A stretch of 64,000 nucleotides of DNA from Psilocybe azurescens. Lineage: Eukaryota > Basidiomycota > Agaricomycetes > Agaricales > Agrocybaceae. Of the stretch, positions 36,441-48,533 are shown piece after piece. The first letter of the stretch is position 1. Every line of letters begins with the position of its first letter. The stretch is from positions 62,001 through 126,000 of the forward strand of contig JAJIRX010000557.1 in NCBI GenBank assembly GCA_023853785.1, written 5' to 3'. The notes beneath the pieces are model-generated. The model had not been told where the DNA came from, ran no database searches, and saw nothing but the letters and a program-made list of their open reading frames with translations. Position numbers and translations under genes: made by a program.

Positions 36441-37423
36441 ATGCAGCGATCAGACCCCTTACAAGAGTTACCTCTCGAACGCTTTCTACCTTCAAATCTT
36501 AATATTCAACCGGCTGCCGTCAAACCGATCAGAAGCAACAAACGCCCGCTTTCTCCGGGCGGCCCTTTTCTCTTCAGTCCAGCAAAACGGCGAATCTTGA
36601 ACGATGAAGGCATCTACTCTCCAGACAAGACGTACAAAAGTCCTTTGCCTTCTCTTGTCACAAGTTTGGAGCCTCCGGCTCGCTTCAGTCGCATTCTTTC
36701 CAGTCCTGCCAGTCCTGCTAGAGTTCTCGATTTTGGACTGCCAAAAGATCTCCACGGCGATCCTCAGAAACGCACATACTCCAACGTATCGGTAGTGGAA
36801 ATTACACCAGTCCAAATTTCATCCTCTTCGAATCATCTTGCCCCTTCCCCGGAATTGAAAGCGAGAAGGGCTCGACCAACCCAAACTTCGCCACTACCAG
36901 ACTACTCAGAACTTGAATGCGACGGTCATGGTTGCGAAGATAAGCTCAGCGCCCTTTCATCTGCCACCTCCAACGTGCCCCAATTTACTCCGCGTGAACT
37001 CCCCCCTCAACCCGACCCACATTCCATTCATTATCCAGGTTTCTATGTGTTCCAAGACCCATACCTTGCAGTCTTTCGAACAACGGCCGCAGAGGTTGCT
37101 TTGGTTTCCCACATAGAAAACGATACACAAAAGGAAAACTTACCACCTCGGCGCAAAGCACGGAAAGTGGCATTGAATCTCAAGGCAGATCCAGATGTAT
37201 TCAGCGTAGCCACGATTACCCCCAAGAAATCCCAGTCGACGAACCAAACATCGAAGAGGATGGAGCCATGGGGAGTGCAGAACTTTCATCGACCATTGCG
37301 AGTAACATGTTTAGAATATCATCGCCGTCAACTACTGTGCGGCAGGGGAGGAAATCGCAACTACAGATGATGAAGGACGAAATGGACATCGTCGATGAGG
37401 ACCAAAACTCCAGCGATGAATGA
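36441..37423 (+). CDS. KEN-box-containing disordered protein, unknown function
   Basis: Single exon of about 327 residues. It is Pro/Ser/Arg-rich, with SPGGPFLFSPAKRRIL and repeated SP sites (candidate CDK sites), PGFYVFQDPYLAVF as the only hydrophobic patch, and a KEN box in TQKENLPPRRKARK (37131-37139). The C-terminus is acidic (KDEMDIVDEDQNSSDE). The frame breaks at CCC 37231-37233; one more C links ITPKK to SPVDEPNIEEDGAMG and the stop at 37421-37423. The KEN box and SP sites suggest a cell-cycle-regulated nuclear protein, but I recognise no family. Start at the ATG 36441 because the preceding sequence is pyrimidine-rich leader. Confidence 0.62.
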
Positions 37424-37959
37424 GTTTCCTCTTTCACCTTCTATCCTTTGACTTTTCTCACTATCTAGATTCCACAAGCCAAACGGCCTCCACAAACATC
37501 TACAGGCAGCAACGAACTTGTTCATTTATTTATTTACGACCCAATACATCTATTCGGTATTCTTGATTTGTACCATCTTATAACACTTCTTATCCTTCAT
37601 TTTCACTTCCTGTAACTACTTACTTACACTTTATTTTCGTTGCCACTATCGCGCCTCAATATACCTTTGTCAAATAGAACCGCATAACCGTTTACATGCT
37701 GAAAATTTATTACCACACACAAATTTTACCTTTTTTATAGTCTTAAGTCTTGGTCTTAATAAATAAATTTTAAATGAATCCTATTTCAGAAGTTTCATAA
37801 GTTACAAGTCAGGTACATGGCACGTGAATGATGGGTGAACTCAGAACTGACAGTGACACGTCAAGGACATGTGGCGGGCCGCAGCCACGGCGAGTTCAGT
37901 ATACATAACAATCTACAGACAACCACCTCCCAACCCCTCGCTAGTGTGCAATAACGGCC
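37424..37959. other. intergenic: 3' flank and LCL2 promoter
   Basis: AT-rich 3' flank, followed by the promoter of LCL2. A TATA-like gtatacataa lies near 37899, about 60 bp before the ATG. Confidence 0.45.
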
Positions 37960-38385
37960 ATGCTAAGATCTCTTGTTCTGCCTTTATTTTTCCTTCTCGG
38001 GCTTCAATTGGTCGCTGCTCAGTTCAATTTCTTCGATAACATGTGGGGTCAATAACAACAGCATCAGCAGCACCAGCAACGAGCAGGCTCTTCACAATGG
38101 GCTGCTTATGCAGATAGTAGTATGTGCAACATTGGGCAACAAGTAATATTATACTAATTATCTCAATACCTAGTTTCTTGCTCACAATATTTCTGCCCAG
38201 ACACCTTGGACTGCGTTGCAAGACCGTCTGACTGCCCGTGCCCTAACGCGGAGGATGTTAAGTGCATCGTACCGGATATGGAGGGCTCTGTTGAAGATGC
38301 AACAGTTATATGTACGCGGGGACAAGATGGTTGCGCTGAAGTGGAAAAGTTATTGAGGAAGGGGATTAAGCCCAAGAAAAAATAG
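37960..38385 (+). CDS. LCL2: long chronological lifespan protein 2 (Lcl2), with an in-frame TAA
   Basis: Small secretory-pathway protein linked in yeast to ER-associated degradation and lifespan. Signal peptide MLRSLVLPLFFLLGLQLVAA, then QFNFFDNMWGQ, a Gln-rich spacer, and the Cys-rich domain ISCSQYFCPDTLDCVARPSD and CPCPNAEDVKCIVPDMEG with CTRGQDGC. It ends EKLLRKGIKPKKK. One intron (GTATGT...CTAG) splits the gene after YADS. Codon 32 (38053-38055) is TAA where family spacers have Gln: the context reads CAA TAA CAA CAG. The rest of the frame is open, so this is a point nonsense change, a consensus error, or a read-through site. Confidence 0.85.
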
Positions 38386-38437
38386 ATTATGGAATGCACT
38401 TTAATCATCGTGCTGTGAAATTTTATATTCTATATGT

Positions 38438-38782
38438 TTACCTTCCAGAATCCATTTTGGCAACGTAATGCGCAGCAGAGTGTCCGAGTAAGCGCATGCT
38501 ACTGGAAAACAATAATGGTCCCATGAGTTTATGGGCATTCTTTGCCATTGCCGTCGTCCCTGACACTACATCGTCTTTCGCTTTCTCACATAGAATCTCC
38601 GGAAAGAGTGTGAAAACTAGCGGCAAAATCCCTGGCAGACGGCCCGCATTCTCAGCTTGTCCATTTACTTCTATAAATGTCTTTATTTGCTCAGGCTGTA
38701 TTTCGGTCGACTGTTGAGCTCATTCCATGTTTTCCTTTTTCCTTTTGGCCCTCAAAAGAAATTCCGGAAAGACTTGCATCAT
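38438..38782 (-). pseudogene. small ORF interrupted by one in-frame TGA, unknown
   Basis: From ATG 38780-38782 the frame is open for 114 codons except for a TGA at 38720-38722. It begins MMQVFPEFLLRAKRKKENME and continues after the stop as AQQSTEIQPEQIKTF, GILPLVFTLFPEILCEK and GPLLFSSSMRLLGHSAAHYV. An alternative is an intron ending at the CAACAG just downstream of the TGA. I recognise no family. It may be a small gene or chance coding. Confidence 0.3.
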
Positions 38783-39073
38783 TGTCAATCGTTCGTGTAG
38801 GAGAAAATCTGAAGGTTTACAGCATCGTTGGCTGTGTTAGGTGCTATATATAAATAAACATAAATACCTAATAGGTTAAGATTAAGCCACAATGTTCATG
38901 AGCTTTATTTTCACTTCGTGGCGGATACCTTCTCCCGACTCCGGCAAGCCGTAAGCGTGAGTTGTCCACAACAACATGATGACATCACTGCTATTCCCAG
39001 ATTCAACTATCCCATCTGGTCCCGCCTCGATTTTATAAACCGCAGGTATGAGATAGTTAGTGGCCAAGTTCTC

Positions 39074-40073
39074 ATGAAAATGTTCTCAGTTATGTTCTCT
39101 GGTATCTTACTACTTCCCTGGTGTCTTGGCCAAGCGGTGATGCCTAATCTGAGCAATGTAACGACGGCCTTTTCTTCTGCTCCAAATTGTGCCAGACGTT
39201 CTGCCATCCTTCAGCCCTATGGATGGCGTAAATCTTACGTTCACGGACCCAGTCTCCATGCAAAGTGCGGATGTGGTTCCGGGACTTTTATTGACGATGG
39301 AACGTATGTCCATTCCTGCCAATTTAGTTGCATGTCATCTACAATTTTAATCTCTCCTCCATTAGAAACCTCTATGCCACCAGACATAACTTTGGTCGCT
39401 GCATCGGCTGACTCTGGAAGCAATGCGTCATTTGTCGTGGTTCTTTTGGACCCTGATGCGCCTACTCCCAAAATCCCAATGTATCCCAATTTCTACACTT
39501 CTTAGGAGGCGACTTCAGTGCCGATTCTACATCAGGCCTTCTGTCTAACAGCACACCTGCCCTCATGGAATTCTTTCCTCCAACGCCCCCACCTGGATCT
39601 GACCCACACAGGTTGATTATTATTCTACTCGTTGCCGGGGATACATACTTACATCTAATAGATATGTGCTGCTCGTTTTCAACCAACCCGACAGCTTTGA
39701 TGTAGACGCACCAACACTTATCAATGCCACAACTCCCAGGACCAATTTCAGTATAACCGATTTCGCGCAAGCCGTCAATTTAGGAGATGCTATCGCTGGA
39801 AACTACTTCCTTGTCGGGCCAACGAATTCATCGACGCCAACCATGGCGGGCACCGCTGCAAATCAACCAACAACCCCTTCGATTCCATTGACGAGTCCTT
39901 CATCCGGTTCATCAGGGGATACGTTGTCCGCCATTTCACCATCGACGACACCTTCAGCAGTCGTCACTGCCCCGAACAACATGGCATCTTCACCCTCGAG
40001 TGCCAATGCAAACAAGCTCAGAACTTCACACCTTATTGCAATCGCTGTTGTGATGGTTTTATGTGTAGTTTAG
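39074..40073 (+). CDS. secreted/GPI-type phosphatidylethanolamine-binding protein (PEBP)
   Basis: PEBP-fold protein with a signal peptide (MKMFSVMFSGILLLPWCLGQ) and a Ser/Thr/Pro-rich tail ending in a hydrophobic segment (LIAIAVVMVLCVV), suggesting attachment to the wall or membrane. The PEBP core reads QIVPDVLPSFSPMDGVNLTF, ASFVVVLLDPDAPTPK (the DPDxP anion-binding motif), FLHFLGGDF, and YVLLVFNQPDSF with the following NF..DFAQAVNLGDAIAGNYF. Three exons. Two one-base frame breaks: CC 39182-39183 (one base too many) and AA 39478-39479 (one too few). Fungal secreted PEBPs occur in many Agaricomycetes; ligand and role are unknown. Confidence 0.87.
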
Positions 40074-40484
40074 TTGTTAGCTGATGTTCGAGATTATCAT
40101 ATGAGACCCCATAAGTCACCAAAATCACAAGCTGAGCTGAACTGATTACAATTGAAATTCATTGAGAGCTTATGACTCGTAACGAACGAAGATAGTACAT
40201 ATTTTTCTACGACCGATGTAGGTTGACGCAGGGCGGCCATGTCCGCTATGATGCTATCATTGCTGGGGTGGGAGTATTTAAAAGTAGTCCTAAATCTATT
40301 ACTACCACTACGTGCACAAACGAATTTTCCAATGCCGAAAGATATTGTACTTAAGTTTCAATTGTCCCAACTTGATAAAACTGTATTCCATATGGCAATA
40401 CATTTACCAAGTTTGAACTATTGGTATTATTTAATTGGTATTAATAATAGTTCTAAATACCTAAGTATACACACAAATTGAGAT
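40074..40484. other. intergenic, no gene seen
   Basis: 3' flank of the PEBP gene up to the inverted-repeat element at 40485. AT-rich in its second half. Confidence 0.4.
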
Positions 40485-40711
40485 TACAGCTATCTGCAAA
40501 ATGGTAGGCCGTTTCCATTTTTTGATGTCTGCTTTTGTTTGTTAAGAGCCTTGTCCAAATAGCCGGATTTGGTAACGAGTACTGACCCGCGCTCATGACT
40601 AAGTCCTACTTAGATACGCAACATCCAAACCCGGCTATTTGAACAAGGCTCTTGCCAAATAGAGGCGGACATCAAAAAATGGAAACGCCTACCATTTTGC
40701 AGATAGCTGTA
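40485..40711. mobile_element. MITE-like element with long terminal inverted repeats
   Basis: About 223 bp core bounded by near-perfect inverted arms of about 90 bp. The left arm starts CAGCTATCTGCAAAATGGTA at 40487, and the right arm ends with its complement at 40709. Both ends abut TA, as expected for a TA target duplication of Tc1/mariner-type elements. No coding capacity. The arms differ at a handful of sites, so the copy is moderately old. Confidence 0.82.
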
Positions 40712-40770
40712 AATAACCCCAAAATAACCCTTGTTCAGTCCGATGCTTCGGTTGTCTTTACTGAGAACCA

Positions 40771-41357
40771 CTAGACCAGTAACCGTTCTGTCTGACAGTT
40801 GGAGAATAGGTGTCAATAAACAGACAGGTCTATCTGAATTTAAATCTCTCTATGGAACGGATTCGTCCCGTGTTGTAATGTATAATAAACCTGCCCTGAA
40901 CAACGCCCGCGTGACACTACAAAAGCGAATGTATTAGTCACGCTCGCAAGCTCTAGTCACATATCGTCACACATGAGCACCTGGGGACGAGCCTATGAAA
41001 AACCCGCAAAAAGTGAGGCCATGAAGTCTTGAACACTCAATGCAGACCAAAGGTAATTAAGTTAACGAAAATACAGAACCATAATCGATATCTACATATT
41101 TCATAATTTTTGTGTTATAAAAACGAGAGGTAAAATACTCTAGGCGGCTGAGAAGTGACCTTACCATGTTCAATGTTGAATAGCAAAGTTTTTCATTACA
41201 CTGACTTTGTAGTGTCACGGGGCCTAGTTCAGGGCAGGCTCACCACAGGTGACGGCACGGGATGAATCCATAGAGATTTAAACTCAGATCGACCGGCTGT
41301 CTATCGACAAAACAAACCCCTCTCATCTTTTCGTAGACAGAACGGTCACTGGTCTAG
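40771..41357. mobile_element. second inverted-repeat element (about 587 bp)
   Basis: The left arm (40771 to about 40918) and right arm (about 41211 to 41357) are imperfect inverted copies of about 148 bp. The shared tip is CTAGACCAG(T)(A/G)ACCGTTCTGTCT, and further matching blocks include CCTGCCCTGAAC and GTGACACT. The central 290 bp are AT-rich without an ORF. No clear target duplication could be read at the ends. It is a non-autonomous transposon or fold-back element, lying 59 bp from the MITE. Confidence 0.72.
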
Positions 41358-41515
41358 AAAGCAACGCCTTAAGGCGGCCTGCGAAATTCAAGCAAGTTGG
41401 ATGGTCGAACTTGGTCGAGTCCACAATATAGAAGACGCTCCTGACAAACATAGACAAGCAAGTGGACCGCATTGTTTGCATTGAAAGGGCTTCTTCATTA
41501 AGCCGTACAACCATT

Positions 41516-41999
41516 ATGGCCCTTGCACGACCAACAGTAAGTCACTATCTTCGTTCAACCAGAGTGCAACATCTAATACATTAACGAATAGACTAAACTC
41601 CCTCCTGGCGCCAATCGAATTCTTTTTGTGAAGAATTTGAACTACCAGATCAATGGAGAGGACTTGTACGATCTGTTCGGACGCTATGGGAGTATACGCC
41701 AAATTCGAATAGGAAATGAACAAAAAACCAAAGGAACAGCGTTTGTTGTGTACGATGATGTTATGGATGTAACTATCTGTTGGACTATCGTTTATGTGTC
41801 TGTCGTATCTCATCTTCAAACTCTTAGGCTAAAAACGCTCTCGATCATTTGAATGGTTTCCATTTACAAGAGCGGTATATTGTTGTGTTATATCATATGC
41901 CTGCCAAGCAAGATGCTGCAGCCGCAAAAGCTGATCTTGCCAGGAGAGAAGAAGAGCTTGCCCAACTGAAGAAAAAGCACGATATCGGGGATGATTAGT
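41516..41999 (+). CDS. SF3B6: splicing factor SF3B6 (p14/SAP14)
   Basis: U2 snRNP SF3b subunit that contacts the branch-point region and SF3B1. Three exons; the first is only 21 nt (MALARPT). A single RRM follows: RNP2 ILFVKNLNY, DLYDLFGRYGSIRQIRIG, and RNP1 KGTAFVVYDD, then AKNALDHLNGFHLQERYIVV, YHMP and a charged C-terminal helix (LARREEELAQLKKKHDIGDD). The conserved YHMP and C-terminal helix are SF3B6-specific compared with other small RRM proteins. The frame is intact. Length is close to that of the human protein (125 residues). Confidence 0.96.
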
Positions 42000-44821
42000 G
42001 GCATTGGTAGGCCATTCCGGCGCTGTCTACTTGCAACAATTTTCTTACAAACTACTATTCTAGCCTTTGCACTTGTCATCTCTACTGTACATTGACACCC
42101 GGTACACCCGGTACACCTGGTCCATATGTTTTGTTATTAGTTCTTTCATGGATACTACTTTTGCTCTGAGTCTCATTCTTCAGCCTCAGGCACGCTGGTC
42201 TCGCACGGTCCTCGTCATGCTTTCCTACTGCATGCCGGACATTCCTTGTCGATATGCGGAGAATATTGTTGTGGATATTGTCGACTGGTATGTAATTAGA
42301 TTTGGCATAAAACAATTATTTCAATGACACATACTATTGCCAACATGTCTGAGTGCAACGTGGAGGCACGCAGTCTTTTGGATGTGCGGGACTGAATTTG
42401 CAATTTACAAGGTCGCACTTGATCTTCGGAGAATTTAGAATTTGCACTTGCTATTCAACGCGACTGACGTACCTCTTCGTCGGGCTGGACAATAGTTTCG
42501 ACATAAGCAAAAGAAGGATCTTTTCAGAGTGATAATCCTACCATTGTGACGCCATGGTTGCATCTAGTTTGGGAGACGATAAACAACGGGGCAAGGTCAA
42601 CATATTCATAGAATGACTGACTTTGTATAGACATTGCGGACTCTGGTATAAAGCTAGTAAGTCGACTGACATGAGATGAGGTTACTCGTCCGCTCACCTT
42701 CGCCAGTAACACATTGTGACAAAAGTAGGGGAATGGAGTACAAGGACAGAACACCAGCCATTTTATAGGAAACAAGAAGAATTAGGATCGCACTTCTCGT
42801 CAACCGCCGCATGCTGTTTGAAATTTTGTAGTGGACTACCCACGATCTCGTCGAAAGTGTTGTTGTCCACCTGTGAATCTCGCCCTTCTGAGATCTGATT
42901 ATTGCTTACATGCAATTCTTTTTAGGTTTGTTCCCGTCCTGGCATATAGTCGGAGGAATTGGAGGCTAATCCCTAAGTTCGACACTCCCAGAGCTCGCTA
43001 GTAAAATTATCGTTCTGTTCAGAAGTTGCGTTACGACACTGTATGTGGCCCACGCACAAATATCTTGACGTAAGGATGAAGGTATAAATCCAGCATGCGT
43101 ATCTCTATGGCGAATTGCGATCGAAAATCTCGCATATACATCTGGGCTCACAGAGGACCAAGTTGGGGGATCGGGCAACGCTATCGTCTGCCGCGTCTCT
43201 GGCTTTGGCCTGCCGAGCATTGCAGCAGATTGCAGCCTATGTACCTACCTGTACCTACTGGTACCTACTGGAGCCTTCATTGATACCACGATTTCCAATG
43301 TAATTAGGATATTGATGTTTCCAATAGGAGATTGAAGTCCAGAACCGTCCATGAAAAGTATAGTCCGTCCCAGTCCATCTTTATCTCATGGATCGGTTAT
43401 GAGGGAACAACATGCATCGGTACAGTATTTCCTAGTATGTCACGACACACAGACCCATTTGCATTCTCCTCGTGCCGGTTTAGTTGGGTTCGGATGTATA
43501 TCTAGACCAAACATCGTTGCCCCTCGGCGATACTGCAATCTTCATAACGCTTGGACGCTACTTTACTGCTTCTTTGCTCGAAGTCAATCGGGAATCTGGT
43601 ATTTTGGACATACACCGTATCATAGCCCAAGATTAACGTTTGATCAGTACAAGTGCCAATAGGTGTTAATCTGGTGTGATATCATGATATAATTAGGCGC
43701 AGAGGTTGGATTAAGCCTTAGATGCATCAAATTCATTGTCATGCACCATGAAAGTAGATGAAAATCCAAGGAAGTATTAAACGGTAGTCTCCAGAAAAGG
43801 CAGCGACGTCCATAGTGTGCTACCTTTAACTATTATTCCGTCGGCCCTGTAACTCCCTGTAACCTCTGTAACTTCCAGCCTCGACTCATCATAGCTGCCA
43901 AAACAACCGTTTATTTGCAAATGCGGTTGATCTGTGTAAGATATCTGGAGATATCCGTATGCACACCCATCTACAGAGATCTACGCTTATGCTTAAATAT
44001 TGATGACGAGGCGCTCATCGGACTGCATCGGTGCGCGACTCATTTCATCAACTTGCGTCGACCCGTCTACTCAGGTCAATTCCCGAGTCCCGTCAAACGG
44101 ATTTAAATCTATTTAAATCTGAGCTCACTTTTGCGATCGTGATCAGAACTTGCCATGTGTAGATAACGTGCAAGGATACTACTTCCGCGTTTGCCAAGGG
44201 TCTATCTGCACAACGAACGTATAGGGGGCTGAGTCTAGAGTTCGTTTCTGTGCAGACAAGGGTAGAAGCGGTATGCATAGAGCTGCACGGGGTAATCTTG
44301 TCCCACTAGGACAAGTTTCTATCATATATCGAGGAGGCGAACATTCGTACTTTTCGAGTGTTGATATCTGATGAGTAGTACAGTTGGACATTGGCATGCT
44401 CTGGCCAAAAAATGCAATGTGCATAAGTATTCGCTGAGAATGAATGTCATTACGGCTGGAGCATCGAGCACCGGGCCACGGAAGCTTGTAGTAATATCGG
44501 TATCGCGTGCAATTCACATGGAGAGTTTTTGAAGGTCACCCACCCCGCACGGGGGAAACAAAGGGCCGGCATCCAGTGTTCCTACTAAATAACTGAGGCT
44601 ACCAGACTGAACAGTGAACTGTTTGGAGACATGTATACCTCTCATGGGCGAGATTTCCAAACAGCACTACAAGCGGAATACCTTTGTATCAAGTATATAT
44701 AAGTAAGAGCCAACTTAATACAACCTAAGGCAGAATTTTCATAACAGCCTAATTAATAGTATACACGAAGAGGAATCGTGGTCCTGCTTGGAAAGCATGG
44801 GTGGTGCCTTTTGAGTATACA
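42000..44821. other. 2.8-kb gene-poor stretch with short tandem repeats
   Basis: No conserved coding segment was seen on either strand; the open stretches are short and unrelated to known families. Short tandem repeats: period-9 GGTACACCC units at 42097-42120, TGTACCTACC-type units at 43240-43271, CCCTGTAACT-type units at 43845-43876, and a duplicated atttaaatct at 44101-44120. It could hold a non-coding RNA or decayed transposon, but nothing in the sequence proves that. Confidence 0.45.
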
Positions 44822-46460
<1,639 letters not shown>

Positions 46461-46551
46461 TTTTGAGTGGTGGTGGTTGAAAGAAGATCGGAGTTTGAAC
46501 GTGAGTTACTTGACTCCGTCACTGGGCCGACTTTAACCTTCAGACACAACT
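46461..46551. promoter_or_regulatory. 91-bp bidirectional promoter (eIF4A3 / SF3A3)
   Basis: Only 91 bp separate the two start codons, so a shared core promoter drives both genes. A tgactccgtcac segment lies in the middle. Confidence 0.6.
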
Positions 46552-48449
46552 ATGGACTCTATCATTGAAATTCAACGCCAAACACACGAAGAGATTGAGC
46601 GCTTCGAAAGGACTCTCTATACCTTACTCTCTCGCTCTAGCTCAACCCATGAACATAATCTCCAGAATGAACATAAGGCTTCCCAGATACTTGATCGCAT
46701 ATCCTCAAGGGTCACGGACTTGAACAATTTATATCAAGATGAAGATGCGAGGAAAGTAGAACTAGACGTCTTGTCTGCTCCTCCACAACACAACGACTTA
46801 TCAGAGTTCTACTCGCGGTTGGTAAAAATCCAAGAACACTATAGCAAATACCCTGATGCTCTGCCAGTGGGATTTGACCTCGAAATTGCAGCATTCCTTG
46901 ACGAACCTGGTCAGGACGGGGAGGACGAATACGAAGAGGAAGATCGTGTGTTACTATTTTCTTTTACGAAGAACTGTTAAATTCATACATTGATTTCTCT
47001 CGACAGCTATTGCACTGTTGTTCTCAGGTGAAGAAGGGTACGGGAAGTATCTTGACCTGTATGCCAATCATACCGCATATAACAACTTGAAAAACATTGG
47101 GAAAAGGCCTGGTTACTTACAGTATCTTGACCTTCTTCTGGCTGCTCAAAATGAACCGGTACACTCTGATCTTTCCAAAGACACACGATACACCAAAGAA
47201 TTCGAAACGTAGGTCTATTATATCTGTTGAACCCTATGTCAAATTTACCAATGGTGAGGTGTCAGGTATATCAAAAATCTACACAGCTATCTTCTATCGT
47301 TCACCAAAAAACGCAGCCACTCGTCGACGTTGATACCCGACAACGCAATGCAGCGCTAGAAATTGACAAGAAATGGGAGGCACATGAATTACCAGGTTGG
47401 GAAGATGCTTCTGAATTCAAATCCCAGGCAAATGGCGATAAGAATGCTGGTATATGGTGTAGCGCATGTACGATTACTCTCTATTCCGGTTTCTGTCCCT
47501 TCTTATCCAAATTGATTGTCCAGGCCAAAAGCATTATTCAAAGCAGACTGTTTATGACGCGCATCTCACCGCTAAAAAGCACATTAAAGCTGTTGCCAAG
47601 CAAGCGTCCTCAGGAGAGCCCCTGCAAACCCCAATGGCTCTACACACCCCGAACATACCCACAACACGTCACAGTCTTCTGCGAAGCTTCGCATCCGAAA
47701 CTCGGCTTACTACATGCACCTTGCTACTGATCTCCTCGTGTCGCTTGTTCCAACATTAAATGAAACGAAATCCAACGTGGAGCGTCGCTTCTCACTCACA
47801 GCCAGGGAACGCGAACAAGAGCTTCTGGAACAAGCTAAACCCGTTCCTCCACCAGTCAGCTCTTCTGCCGATGCTGCTACCGAGGAGGATGAGGAAGAAG
47901 AGAGAATATACAATCCCCTTAAACTCCCCCTCGGATGGGATGGGAAACCAATTCCTTACTGGTTATACAAATTACATGGCCTTGGGGTCGAATACCGCTG
48001 CGAAATCTGCTCCGATCACGTCTACATGGGCAGGTGGGTTTAATCTGTTTCCTTCCCCACATTCGTGTACTAAATTGAGCATTCAGGAAAAACTTTGACC
48101 GACATTTCCAAGTAGGCGGCGCTGTCAATTCCGTGTCATAAATCACCCGAATTAATTATATCGTCTAGGAATCACGGCATGCCTTTGGCATGCGAGCGCT
48201 TGGTCTTCCAAACACTAAGCATTTCCATGAGATCACGCGCATCGAAGATGCTCTTGCTTGTGCGTCGGCTTTACGCCAATGACATCGCCGTATTCTTCGC
48301 TGACTTAAACAATTAGTGGCTGAAAAGCTAAAACAAGAAGGACGACATGAAATATTTGAGCAAGAAACGATGGAAGAACTTGAAGACGACGATGGGAACG
48401 TGTATAATCGCAAGACGTATGATGATCTCAAAAACAAGGACTGATTTGA
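46552..48449 (+). CDS. SF3A3: splicing factor SF3A3 (SF3a60/Prp9)
   Basis: U2 snRNP SF3a subunit for branch-site recognition. N-terminal helices begin [20 protein letters not shown]. Next come [31 protein letters not shown], and the zinc finger [38 protein letters not shown] and [20 protein letters not shown] follow, then the matrin-type finger [20 protein letters not shown] and [20 protein letters not shown]. It ends [20 protein letters not shown]. Three one-base losses break the frame: A6 47306-47311, C4 47647-47650 and A5 48430-48434. The last one replaces the canonical KKQGLI end by a stop at 48442-48444; the restored stop is 48447-48449. Confidence 0.96.
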
Positions 48450-48533
48450 TTTCAGCACAAGAACATTTTAGGACTTGTGGTTGCAGGCGTATCGTCTATT
48501 TGTACATACATATGAATAATTTCTTTATCTTCA

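Noticed and set aside
40239..40481. Plus-strand open stretch between the PEBP gene and the MITE
   Set aside because: AT-rich, no family resemblance, ends at the element boundary; chance ORF.
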